Shown one piece after another: positions 52,315-60,470 of a DNA stretch of 64,000 bases. The DNA lies in NCBI GenBank assembly GCA_009649675.1, contig WJPL01000001.1:1632469-1696468 (forward strand). Direction: 5' to 3'. Made by a program: the position numbers and the translations under genes. The notes beneath the pieces are model-generated. The model ran no database searches and was not told where the DNA came from. It saw only the letters and a program-made list of their open reading frames with translations. The stretch is from Alphaproteobacteria bacterium HT1-32 (GTDB taxonomy: Bacteria > Pseudomonadota > Alphaproteobacteria > Rhodospirillales > HT1-32). Each line of letters opens with the position of its first letter. Position 1 is the first letter of the stretch.

Positions 52315-53550
52315 ATGCCCCTGAAGCTGTCGCCCCTGCATCTGATTATTGCTGTCTGCATCGCGCATGTGCTGAGCATGTCCAGTATGTTCGCCTTCGT
52401 CGCCCTGATTGATGTGTTCGAGGCGGCCTGGGGCATCAGCCAGACCGAATCCGGTCTGATCAGCGGGGTTTTCTTTGTCGGCTATATCGGGGGCGGGTTG
52501 TTGCTGGTCACCCGCACCGACAGTATTGACCCGAAACGCATCTATCTTTTCTCAACAGGAATTGCCGCCTTGTCGGCGGTCGGCTTCGGGCTGATTGCCA
52601 GCGGCCTTGTCAGCGCCCTGATCCTGCATGCGGTTCTGGGTTTTGCGCTGGCCGGTTCCTACATGCCCGGCCTGAAATGCCTGACGGACAAGCTGGAAGG
52701 TGCCCGGCAGTCACGGGCGGTGGCGATCTATACCTCCAGTTTTGGTGTGGGAACGGCGGTTTCCTATTTCCTTGCCGGGCGGCTGAATACGGTTCTGGGC
52801 TGGGAGATGTCCTTCATCCTGCTCAGTGCGGGGTCAGTGCTGGCCTTCCTGATCGTGCTGATTGTCGTACCACCGATTGACCGTGAACGTACCCCGGTTC
52901 GTACCAGTCACAGCTTTGACTTCATGCCGGTTCTGCGCGCCCGTCGCTGCATGGCCTATATCATCTGTTATCTCGGCCATAACTGGGAGCTGTTCGGTTT
53001 CCGCTCGCGCATGGTGGTGTTTACCGCCTTTGCTTTTGTGACCGGCAGCGCGACAGGCGGGGAGGTTCCGGTGCGGGCCACCGATATTGCCGGGATCATC
53101 AGCCTTGTTGCCCTGCCAGCCAGCGTTATCGGCAACGAGATCGCCATCCGTATCGGCCGTCGCCGCTGGCTGCTGATCGTGATGACAAGCTCCGCCATTG
53201 CCGCCTGCTTTTTCGGGTTCTCGGCAAATCTGTCGCCGCTGATGGTGGTTGCGGCTCTGGTAATCTATGCCGCCTTTATCGCCGGTGATTCCTCGGCGAT
53301 TACCTCGGGCATGGTGGCCAATGCACCGCCGGGCTATGCGGGCGCTGCGATGGCGCTGCATACCTCGCTCGGATTCGTCGGCAGCGCCATCGGCCCGATT
53401 GCCTTCGGACTGGCACTGGATCTCAGCGGCAACGGGGCGACTGTCATGTCCTGGGTTATCGGCTTTGCCGCCATGGGCCTTGGCGTCATCATCGGCCCGG
53501 TCGCCCTGCTGATCATCGGTGAACGTAAAGGCGACCCGGTCGAGAAGTAA
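52315..53550 (+). CDS. MFS transporter
   Basis: A 411-residue membrane protein with about 12 hydrophobic spans, starting at the ATG at 52315, directly before span one (LHLIIAVCIAHVLSMSSMFAFVALIDVF). The longer frame from 52255 adds 20 polar residues without a ribosome site. GISQTESGLISGVFFVGYIGGGLL and GSYMPGLKCLTDKL are MFS family segments. It is divergent from the anthranilate operon and may share the palindrome region, so a role in uptake of an aromatic acid is possible, but the substrate is unknown. Confidence 0.88.
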   Translation: MPLKLSPLHLIIAVCIAHVLSMSSMFAFVALIDVFEAAWGISQTESGLISGVFFVGYIGGGLLLVTRTDSIDPKRIYLFSTGIAALSAVGFGLIASGLVSALILHAVLGFALAGSYMPGLKCLTDKLEGARQSRAVAIYTSSFGVGTAVSYFLAGRLNTVLGWEMSFILLSAGSVLAFLIVLIVVPPIDRERTPVRTSHSFDFMPVLRARRCMAYIICYLGHNWELFGFRSRMVVFTAFAFVTGSATGGEVPVRATDIAGIISLVALPASVIGNEIAIRIGRRRWLLIVMTSSAIAACFFGFSANLSPLMVVAALVIYAAFIAGDSSAITSGMVANAPPGYAGAAMALHTSLGFVGSAIGPIAFGLALDLSGNGATVMSWVIGFAAMGLGVIIGPVALLIIGERKGDPVEK

Positions 53551-53585
53551 GGCTGTCTCGAAGGATGAAGGGCAGCCGGAGGCGC

Positions 53586-54383
53586 CTACAGGTCCAGTTG
53601 CACCGTTACCGGCACATGGTCTGACGGTTTTTCCCAGCTGCGGGCATCGCGCAGGATGCTGGCTTCTGACAGGGCGGGCGAAAGGTCAGGTGTCACCCAG
53701 ACATGGTCGAGGCGACGGCCCCGGTCATTGGTCTGCCAGTTCGGGCTGCGATAGCTCCACCAGCTGAACAGCTTTTCGTCCGGTCCGTGGATATGGCGGA
53801 TGGCGTCAACCCAGTCACCGGCGGCCATGACACCGTTCAGGCCTTCGGTTTCAACCGGCGTATGACTGACAATCTTCAGCAGCTGTTTATGCGACCAGAC
53901 ATCAGCTTCCAGCGGGGCAATGTTCAGGTCGCCAACCAGTACCTTTGGCACACCGTCGGTCTTGCGGCGGTCTGACCAGGCGGTCATCTCGGCGATGAAG
54001 TCCAGCTTGTGGCCGAATTTCTCGTTCTGTTCGCGATCCGGTATGTCGCCACCGGCGGGGACGTAGAAATTATGGATTTCCGGTCCGGCTTCCAGTCGCG
54101 CACTGATATGACGGCAGTCCTCGCGTCCACACCAGATGTCACCACCGGTTTCTGCAAAAGGCAGGCGGCTCAGAATCGCGACGCCGTTATAGCTTTTCTG
54201 GCCGCGAATGACGTGATGGGTAAATCCCAGTTCGGCAAAGGCATCAACCGGAAACAGGTCGTCCGTAACCTTGGTTTCCTGAAGACAGAGAACGTCCGGA
54301 CGGGCGGTCTCAACGAGTTGCGCCAGACGGTCTGCACGAAGCCGGACAGAATTGACGTTCCAGGTGGTGATTCTGATTTTCAT
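53586..54383 (-). CDS. xthA: Exodeoxyribonuclease III
   Basis: A 265-residue AP endonuclease/3'-exonuclease. MKIRITTWNVNSVRLRADRLAQLV is the classic opening, LCLQETKV holds the metal-binding glutamate, GDLNIAPLEADVW gives the catalytic Asp and Asn, and the C-terminal SDHVPVTVQLDL gives the Asp-His pair. It cuts DNA at abasic sites in base excision repair. The upstream region to 54665 has several hairpins. Confidence 0.95.
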   Translation of the reverse strand: MKIRITTWNVNSVRLRADRLAQLVETARPDVLCLQETKVTDDLFPVDAFAELGFTHHVIRGQKSYNGVAILSRLPFAETGGDIWCGREDCRHISARLEAGPEIHNFYVPAGGDIPDREQNEKFGHKLDFIAEMTAWSDRRKTDGVPKVLVGDLNIAPLEADVWSHKQLLKIVSHTPVETEGLNGVMAAGDWVDAIRHIHGPDEKLFSWWSYRSPNWQTNDRGRRLDHVWVTPDLSPALSEASILRDARSWEKPSDHVPVTVQLDL

Positions 54384-54665
54384 CGCGGCACTTTATCAGC
54401 CGGATGATGATAATCCAGCGGTTGCAGGCCGGGTGCTGGCGAGGATTTTTGACCGGGAATCGAGAACGCCCGGTCAGGGGGATAACCGGGCGCTCGATTT
54501 AGCTCCTCTTCGGAGCAAAGGAAGTAGGGGAGACCTCCTTTGGGTTTGAGCGGTATGCCGCTCTCTCTTGAACAACAGATAAGGAGGAATAATCGGTTAA
54601 TCAATAGGCAGGCTGCACATAAGATGTGCAATTATTGCAATGCTGATCCGCGATCTGTGCCGGTG
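54384..54665. other. Longest non-coding gap; stacked hairpins, possible small RNA
   Basis: These 282 bases lie between xthA and the amidotransferase gene, both on the minus strand. Three to four hairpins are seen in a row: CGCCCGGT (54467-54474) with ACCGGGCG (54485-54492), flanked by CGAG and CTCG; GCTCC (54502-54506) with GGAGC (54512-54516); an imperfect AAAGGA/TCCTTT pair (about 54517-54540); and GAGCGG (54548-54553) with CCGCTC (54558-54563). An AAGGAGG at 54581 on the plus strand has no start codon at a proper distance. No convincing open frame is present. It may be a leader or a small RNA. Confidence 0.5.
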
Positions 54666-55412
54666 TCAGCGCCGGGCGTTGTGCGCCCTGACGGCACGCC
54701 CAAACGCCGAGAACAAATGCCGGGAAAACGGGTTCTCGCCAAACCGGTGTTCCGGATGCCACTGGACGCCGACCTGGAAGGTCCGGCTTTTGGTAATCCG
54801 GACGGCTTCAACCGTGCCGTCTGCGGCCATTGCCTCGACGGTCAGTCCGTCGGCCAGCCGGTCAATGGCCTGCTGGTGGATCGAATTGACCTCAAGTTCC
54901 GTCTCGTCACCATTCAGCCCGGCCAGCACACCGCCTGCGGTCAGGGTAACGCCGTGGGCCGGCCCATACTGGACATCAAGCGGCTCACCTTCCGGGGCAC
55001 GATGGTCGATGCGGCCGTCAACTTCCTGCAGATGCTGATGCAGGCTGCCGCCCAGCGCGACGTTAAGTTCCTGAATACCGCGACAGATCGCCAGCAGCGG
55101 AATATCCCGGCTGACCGCCTCGCGGATCAGGGCAAGACTGCTTTCATCACGGATGACATCCAGCGCCAGACCTTCACGGGGGGCGACACCCTGATAATTG
55201 TCGGGATGCACATTCGAGGTTGATCCGGTCAGCATGACGCCATCGACCGCATCAAGCAGCGGGCCGACATCCTGCCGGGGCGTCATGGACGGGGCCAGAA
55301 TGGCGCCGCAACCCGCGCCATCGACAACGGCGCGGACATATTTGTGTTTTACGATTTGTTGCTGATGTCCGTCGATTTCGCCAACGCAGCAGGGAAGAAC
55401 AACAAGCGCCAT
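54666..55412 (-). CDS. Class I glutamine amidotransferase-like hydrolase (peptidase C26, PuuD-like)
   Basis: A 248-residue enzyme; the ATG at 55412 follows GGAGGT and lies four bases after the lolA-like stop. The nucleophile cysteine is in LLAICRGIQELNVALGGSLHQHL and the His-Glu pair is in VGVQWHPEHRF. VDGVMLTGSTSNVHPDNY is also typical. Members of this family hydrolyse gamma-glutamyl bonds, such as gamma-glutamyl-GABA in putrescine breakdown. There is no neighbouring puu gene, so the substrate is only the family default. Confidence 0.88.
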   Translation of the reverse strand: MALVVLPCCVGEIDGHQQQIVKHKYVRAVVDGAGCGAILAPSMTPRQDVGPLLDAVDGVMLTGSTSNVHPDNYQGVAPREGLALDVIRDESSLALIREAVSRDIPLLAICRGIQELNVALGGSLHQHLQEVDGRIDHRAPEGEPLDVQYGPAHGVTLTAGGVLAGLNGDETELEVNSIHQQAIDRLADGLTVEAMAADGTVEAVRITKSRTFQVGVQWHPEHRFGENPFSRHLFSAFGRAVRAHNARR

Positions 55413-55416
55413 GATA

Positions 55417-56037
55417 TCAGTTACCTCCGCCGCCACCGGCTGTATAGGGATTGGCAAAATAGAAGTCGCCGTTTTCCAGCGAAACGCCCCGACGGGCATC
55501 AAACAGGGTCAGCTTTGTCGACAGTCCCTGTGCGTCATGCACGACCCACTGGCGCAGTTGCAGCGGCTGGTCGGAAAAGATCAGGGTGACGGAACCATTT
55601 CCCAGATCATCCTTGTCGGCGACGGTTGCCGCGATCAGGCCCGGACGGCGTTCCAGCGCGGTCACCACAATCCCGTCATTGCTGCCGTCGAGCACAACCT
55701 TGTCATCCAGCAGGACGGACAGAGGGGTTGTGGAAATCGGCACCGCGGTGACCTGTTTCAGTTCCTTGTCGTGGTAATGCACAAACAATCCGTCAGCGAT
55801 GACTTCGATCTGCGCCGGGGGGTCATACTCAAAGCGCATCCGGCCCGGTCGTTTCAGCGCCAGCGATCCCTCCGCCATGCCGCCGTCGGGTGCGACCTGC
55901 AAAAAGCGGGCGCGTAATGTGGTGATATCGTTAAGATAGGTCTCGATCCGCGCAATATCCGCGGCATCTTCAGGCGGGGTCGCCGAAAATGCGGGAGTCG
56001 CGAGCATCAGTGAAAACAGGACGAAGATAAAACGCAT
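55417..56037 (-). CDS. LolA-like outer-membrane lipoprotein carrier protein
   Basis: A 206-residue periplasmic protein with a signal peptide (MRFIFVLFSLMLATPAFSA). ARIETYLNDITTLRARFLQVAPDGGMAEGSLALKRPGRMRFEYDPPAQIEVIADGLFVHYHDKELKQV is the LolA fold, the unclosed beta barrel that carries lipoproteins across the periplasm. It could be LolA itself or a paralogue of the DUF2092 kind. It is four bases ahead of the amidotransferase start. Confidence 0.88.
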   Translation of the reverse strand: MRFIFVLFSLMLATPAFSATPPEDAADIARIETYLNDITTLRARFLQVAPDGGMAEGSLALKRPGRMRFEYDPPAQIEVIADGLFVHYHDKELKQVTAVPISTTPLSVLLDDKVVLDGSNDGIVVTALERRPGLIAATVADKDDLGNGSVTLIFSDQPLQLRQWVVHDAQGLSTKLTLFDARRGVSLENGDFYFANPYTAGGGGGN

Positions 56038-56082
56038 GAGCAGAAATTCCGTTTGCTGTCTGGTTAATCAGACGAACGAGCC

Positions 56083-56601
56083 ATGAAATTGATCGTTCAC
56101 CCCGAGGGTTGCAAGGGGCTAATTGACTCAGGCGCGGGCAGCTTTCCCTGCGCGCTTGGCCGGGGTGGTGTCACCAGGACAAAAAAGGAAGGTGATGGCG
56201 CAACACCTGCCGGTGTCTGGCCCTTACGACGCCTGCTGGTTCGGACCGACCGGATCGCCGTGAATGACCTTGTCACAGGGCTGCCGTCCAGCCCGATCGA
56301 CCGGCTGGACGGATGGTGCGACGACCCGGCCCACGCTGCCTACAACCGCCCGGTCCGGCTGCCTTTTGACGCGGGTCATGAAGTGATGTGGCGCGATGAC
56401 CATCTGTATGATCTGGTCGTGATCCTCGGCCATAACGACGCCCCGCCGGTGCCGGGTTGCGGCAGTGCGATCTTCATGCATCTGGCCCGTCCGGATTATG
56501 GCCCGACCGAAGGCTGCGTTGCGCTGGCCAGAAAGGATCTGCTGGCCGTGCTGGCGACAGTCCGGGAAAACGACGAGATTGAAATTTTGCCAGAGGACTG
56601 A
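56083..56601 (+). CDS. L,D-transpeptidase (YkuD) family protein
   Basis: A 172-residue protein with a YkuD catalytic motif: IFMHLARPDYGPTEGCVAL has the His and the Ser/Thr-x-Gly-Cys nucleophile. LGRGGVTRTKKEGDGATPAGVWPLRRLL is the conserved upstream part. No signal peptide is seen. This YcfS/L,D-peptidase subgroup acts on peptidoglycan or anhydro-muropeptides. It is divergent from the LolA gene and convergent on the deacetylase gene. Confidence 0.88.
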   Translation: MKLIVHPEGCKGLIDSGAGSFPCALGRGGVTRTKKEGDGATPAGVWPLRRLLVRTDRIAVNDLVTGLPSSPIDRLDGWCDDPAHAAYNRPVRLPFDAGHEVMWRDDHLYDLVVILGHNDAPPVPGCGSAIFMHLARPDYGPTEGCVALARKDLLAVLATVRENDEIEILPED

Positions 56602-56612
56602 ATTCGTCCGGG

Positions 56613-57644
56613 CTATTGCGGGTCGATCACGAACTGGGTGCCGATCCATCGCCAGCCGCCACCGGTTGCCGGCACCGTGCAGTTGATGCGCCCGCGCCCG
56701 GTTGGAAAGGGTTTGTCGAACCGGACTTCCACCCGGCTTGCGCCCAGCCGGTTGACGGCAACCTGTCCCAGATGTGACGCGAAACAATTCATCAGGTCGC
56801 TGTTATCCAGCCGCTGCGTCAGGGTAAAGCCAAATTGCGGCGGATTGTTTGCGGCAGTCAGGGCCATGTCTTTCGGGCTGATATCGGTGGCCGGAATCGG
56901 CAATGTGCCAATCGCAAGACGAAACCGGTCGGTCTCGCCATAACGTTCATTCAGGGCGAATCTTGGGAGATAGTGAAAGTCACTGCCCGCATGGGTGGGG
57001 CCGGAATGCTGGCCGAAGGCGGCTTTGAACCCGTAGGCCCGGACGGCTTCCCTGACGGCAAGGCTGGCCTCGCCATAGGGATAGGCGAAAAGTGCGGGGA
57101 CATGCCCCAGCTCGCTTTTGAAGCGTTCTGCGGCACGATCCAGCTCGGCGACAACCTCTTCCGGGGTGATGCGGGTCAGATGGGCATGGCTCGTGGTATG
57201 ATGGGCAATCTCCATCCCTTCGTCTGCCAGTTGCCGTATGTCATCCCACGACAGGACGCCGGGGGACGCAGAATCGACCATGTCGGTGCTGACAAACAGG
57301 GTCATCGGATAACCGGCAGCTTTCAGACGCGGCCATGCCTCGGTCATCACGCTTTTATAGGCATCATCAACCGTAATGGCGACGGCGCGGTCCGGCAGGG
57401 TTTCACCGGCCGACAGCCGGTCAATGACATGCGACAGCGGCAGCACCGGCACATCCTCGTTTTGCAGAATCCGCAGATGCTCCTCGAACTGTTCAATCTG
57501 GATATTTGTCGATGGAAACTGGTCTTCGCCGAAGCGGTGATACATAACGACAACGGCTGAACGGCCCGCGTCCGAGGCGAAGGTGATCCGGGTCGACAGG
57601 CCGAGATGCACCGCGATGAGCAGAAACAGGATTAATCTCGTCAT
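56613..57644 (-). CDS. Polysaccharide deacetylase (NodB-like) family protein
   Basis: A 343-residue protein with a signal peptide (to about residue 24). The NodB homology block includes VVVMYHRFGEDQFPSTNIQ, AITVDDAYKSV (first motif with the catalytic and metal-binding aspartates) and IAHHTTSHAHLTRI (His-x-x-x-His metal motif). PALFAYPYGEASLAVREAVRAYGFKAAFGQHSGPTHAG follows. A role in cell-wall or extracellular polysaccharide modification is likely. The last 90 residues are less conserved. Confidence 0.88.
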   Translation of the reverse strand: MTRLILFLLIAVHLGLSTRITFASDAGRSAVVVMYHRFGEDQFPSTNIQIEQFEEHLRILQNEDVPVLPLSHVIDRLSAGETLPDRAVAITVDDAYKSVMTEAWPRLKAAGYPMTLFVSTDMVDSASPGVLSWDDIRQLADEGMEIAHHTTSHAHLTRITPEEVVAELDRAAERFKSELGHVPALFAYPYGEASLAVREAVRAYGFKAAFGQHSGPTHAGSDFHYLPRFALNERYGETDRFRLAIGTLPIPATDISPKDMALTAANNPPQFGFTLTQRLDNSDLMNCFASHLGQVAVNRLGASRVEVRFDKPFPTGRGRINCTVPATGGGWRWIGTQFVIDPQ

Positions 57645-57703
57645 GTCGTCAGGTTACCCGTCCCGGGGCTGGCAAAAAAGCCCTTCCGTGAAACTGTGCA
57701 GTG

Positions 57704-58408
57704 ATGGCTGATATGCAAAAACGGCTGGCGATTGATACCGCTACCGGGGCCTGTTCGGTTGCGGTTTCTGACGGAGAGCAGATTGTCGCCCGGTTGTATC
57801 AGGAAATGCGGCGCGGGCAGTCAGAGCATCTGATTGGTATGATTGAGGCTGCGATGGCAGAAAGCGGCGTCGGATTTCCGGAGCTCGATAGCATTGTCGT
57901 GACCCGCGGACCGGGAGCTTTCACCGGCTTGCGGATCGGGCTTGCGACCGCCCGGGCCATTGGTCTGGCCTGTGGAAAACCGGTCTTTGGTCTGACGACG
58001 ACAGAAGTGATTGCGGCGGGCATCCAGCGTGGTGAAGACAACCCGTCTTTTGTTCTGGCAGCGGTCGATGGCCGCCGGGCAGAGCCTTATGTGCAGATGT
58101 TTGCTCCCGACGGTACGGCCTGTTCTGACATCATCGCCGCGACGCCTGACAGCATTGCAGGGGTTATTGCGGAAGCACCTTTCATTCTTGCCGGTGACGG
58201 CTGCGACAAGGCAGAGCCGATGCTGCCGCGCCTCCCGTTGCGACGAATCGACGTGATGCCGGATGCGGCAGAAATGGCGTTGCTGGCGCATCGGCAACGG
58301 ACATCCGGGATCGACCTGTCACCGGCTGATCCGCTTTATATCCGCCCGCCCGATGCTGTCACCCAGGCGGATGCTGAAGCTGCCCGGCGGGCAAAGCGGG
58401 GCGAATGA
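57704..58408 (+). CDS. tsaB: tRNA threonylcarbamoyladenosine biosynthesis protein TsaB
   Basis: A 234-residue protein of the ASKHA fold. AIDTATGACSVAVSDGEQIVARLYQEMRRGQSEHLIGMI and VTRGPGAFTGLRIGLATARAIGLACGKPVFGLTT are diagnostic. TsaB acts with TsaD and TsaE to form t6A37 in tRNAs reading ANN codons. Starts at 57701 (GTG), 57704 and 57713 (ATG) are all possible, and no strong ribosome site separates them. It overlaps rimI by ATGA. Confidence 0.93.
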   Translation: MADMQKRLAIDTATGACSVAVSDGEQIVARLYQEMRRGQSEHLIGMIEAAMAESGVGFPELDSIVVTRGPGAFTGLRIGLATARAIGLACGKPVFGLTTTEVIAAGIQRGEDNPSFVLAAVDGRRAEPYVQMFAPDGTACSDIIAATPDSIAGVIAEAPFILAGDGCDKAEPMLPRLPLRRIDVMPDAAEMALLAHRQRTSGIDLSPADPLYIRPPDAVTQADAEAARRAKRGE

Positions 58409-58863
58409 CATCCCCGGCGCAGATCCGCGCTGCGGGCGAGGCCGATGCCGCACAGATTTCCGGCCTGTTCCGGTTTTCCGATCTGGATGCCTGGACGCCG
58501 GAGAATGTGCAGTGGCTGATGCGTGAACAACGGGCGGTGGCCCTGATTGCAGAGGTCGGTGCGGAAGTCGCCGGTGCGATTATCGGCTCAGGCATTGCCG
58601 GAGAGGCGGAGATTTATGCCCTGATCGTCAATCCCGCATTCCGGAAACAGGGATGGGGCCGCCGGTTACTGACGGTCTTCACGGATATCTGCCGAGACCG
58701 GGATATTGAAGTGATCCATCTTGAAGTGGCAGTTGATAATGCGGCGGCACTTGCCCTGTACCGGCAGGGCGGGTTTGCAGAGTCCGGACGACGCCCCGGT
58801 TATTACCATCATGACGGAAAACCGGTTGATGCGCTGTTGATGTCGCGCAGGCTGCAAACCTGA
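58405..58863 (+). CDS. rimI: GNAT N-acetyltransferase, RimI type
   Basis: A 152-residue acetyltransferase. YALIVNPAFRKQGWGRRLLTVFTDICRDRDIEVIHLEVAVDNAAALALYRQGGFAESGRRPGYY has the acetyl-CoA site (RKQGWGRRL) and the RimI-specific C-terminal pattern. RimI acetylates the N-terminus of ribosomal protein S18 and is commonly coupled to tsaB. The start overlaps the tsaB stop by ATGA. Confidence 0.9.
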   Translation: MTSPAQIRAAGEADAAQISGLFRFSDLDAWTPENVQWLMREQRAVALIAEVGAEVAGAIIGSGIAGEAEIYALIVNPAFRKQGWGRRLLTVFTDICRDRDIEVIHLEVAVDNAAALALYRQGGFAESGRRPGYYHHDGKPVDALLMSRRLQT

Positions 58864-58877
58864 ACTCTTCTGGTGGT

Positions 58878-59366
58878 TCAGGCAGCGGGAGGCCTTGCAT
58901 CTGATCGCCGCCCGGCCAGATGCAGCAATTCCTGCAAGGCAATGGGGATGAAGGCAAAGGCCGGGGCGACCTTGAAGGCAATGTCCGGGATACCGAAAAC
59001 CGGTGATTTAAGTCGCAGATAGGGCCAGACCTGCCAGAGCTGATACAGCACGAACAGAACCAGTAAGATCACACCAAGCGAGATGATGATCCCGGCAAGG
59101 CGTTTCAGGCCGGGGCCAAACAGATCGGACAGCACGGAAACGCAGATATGGCGTCCGCGCCGGTGCAGAATCACGCTCATCGGAAACACCACCCAGACCA
59201 GCGCCAGTGCGGTCAGTTCCTCAAGGCCGAGGAATGATTTCTCGAAGGCGTAACGCCAGATCACCTGCGCAAACACAGCCAGCACCAGCCCTGCCAGCAA
59301 CAACTGGCTGAGACGGAGATAGAGCATCGACAGGCGGTCGAGGAGGTGATCCAGCGCAGCGAACAT
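58878..59366 (-). CDS. dctQ: TRAP transporter small permease subunit (DctQ)
   Basis: A 162-residue membrane protein with four spans. LSQLLLAGLVLAVFAQVIWRYAFEKSFLGLEELTALALVWVVFPMSVILHRRGRHICV matches the DctQ core, with the paired glutamates (LEEL). It is the last gene of the FAD oxidoreductase-dctM-dctP-dctQ run. The order with DctQ last differs from the quinate system in this window. Substrate unknown. Confidence 0.9.
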   Translation of the reverse strand: MFAALDHLLDRLSMLYLRLSQLLLAGLVLAVFAQVIWRYAFEKSFLGLEELTALALVWVVFPMSVILHRRGRHICVSVLSDLFGPGLKRLAGIIISLGVILLVLFVLYQLWQVWPYLRLKSPVFGIPDIAFKVAPAFAFIPIALQELLHLAGRRSDARPPAA

Positions 59367-59438
59367 TCAGTATGTCGTCCTTCTCTCAGATCGGTACGGG
59401 GCGGGCCGGATAGGGGGGGTGCCCGCCCCGGCGAGGCG

Positions 59439-60431
59439 TTACTCGATAGCCTGAATTTCAGCCATCAGTCCCTTGGCCCAGAGGCCATCGGTTTCCTGCT
59501 GTTCAGCGGCTTCGGCCAGCAGGTGCTGGAACGGAGCCGGATTGATGGCAATGACAAAGCCGCCGTCACCGGTGATTTTTGCAGCCACCTGCGCGGCGCT
59601 GGCTTCTGCCAGTTCGACGGAATAATCGGTGGCCCGGCTGGCGGCTTCAGCCAGCGCAGCCTGTTCGTCTTCTGTCAGCGCCTGATATTTGGTTTCATTG
59701 ATGGCCAGACTGATCGCCGCATAGACGTGATTGGTCCGGGTGACATAGGGAGCAGCGAGATGGAATTTCTGGCTGACGACGGAATCGAAGGGTGATTCCA
59801 TTGCGTCGACGACACCGGTTTTCAGCGCCTGAAAGCTTTCACCCCAGGGGACAGAAGCCGGGTTGGCACCAACGGTTTCCCAGGTCTTGATATAGGACGG
59901 AATGCCCGGCACCCGGAATTTCAGACCCTTGACGTCAGCCGGTGTGAAAACCGGCTTGGTGGAGACCACAACCCGCGGCAGCTTGCGCCAGTTTGCGGCG
60001 AGCAGGCGAAGGCCGTGCTGGTCACGGAGAGCATCTGCCATCCGCTGATGAACCGGTGATTTCAGGAACCGGTCAAAATGTCCGGCATCACGGAAGGTAA
60101 AGCCCCAGCTCACCACATTGTAATCGGCATTGAAGTTGCCGTAATTCGAGATGTCTTCGACAACAAGGTCGATAATTCCGGCAGATGTCTGCTGAATGGC
60201 GGCTTTGCCCTTGGCCAGTTGCCCGGACGGGAAGACCTTGATTTCCAGCGAGCCGTTGGAAAGGGCCGCCGCCTCGTCCGCGAAACGGGTTGCGGCAAGG
60301 CAGGTCGGGTTGGTCGGTGCCGACGGGCAGGCCAGCCGCAAGGTGGTGGCAGCACTGGCCGTGGAGGCCGTGGCAAACAGACCGGCGGTCATACCGGCGG
60401 CAATGGCAAGTTTCACAAGTTTCATGGTCAT
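59439..60431 (-). CDS. dctP: TRAP transporter solute-binding protein (DctP family)
   Basis: A 330-residue periplasmic binding protein with a signal peptide ending ASTASA-ATTLRLACPSAP. The ATG at 60431 is close behind GGGAG; an ATG two codons later, at 60425, has better spacing. KPVFTPADVKGLKFRVPGIPSYIKTWETVGANPASVPWGESFQALKTGVVDAMESPFDSV is the DctP ligand region, with the conserved arginine (KFRVP). The cysteine and proline-rich mature start is slightly unusual. It sits between dctM and dctQ. Confidence 0.92.
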   Translation of the reverse strand: MTMKLVKLAIAAGMTAGLFATASTASAATTLRLACPSAPTNPTCLAATRFADEAAALSNGSLEIKVFPSGQLAKGKAAIQQTSAGIIDLVVEDISNYGNFNADYNVVSWGFTFRDAGHFDRFLKSPVHQRMADALRDQHGLRLLAANWRKLPRVVVSTKPVFTPADVKGLKFRVPGIPSYIKTWETVGANPASVPWGESFQALKTGVVDAMESPFDSVVSQKFHLAAPYVTRTNHVYAAISLAINETKYQALTEDEQAALAEAASRATDYSVELAEASAAQVAAKITGDGGFVIAINPAPFQHLLAEAAEQQETDGLWAKGLMAEIQAIE

Positions 60432-60470
60432 CTTCTCCCTCTCTGGTTTTCCGGCCTGTTCAGCAGGCCG

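Noticed and set aside
54540-55223. 227-residue open frame on the plus strand
   Set aside because: Most of it is antisense to the peptidase C26 gene, which has clear catalytic motifs; the AAGGAGG at 54581 is not followed by a usable start.
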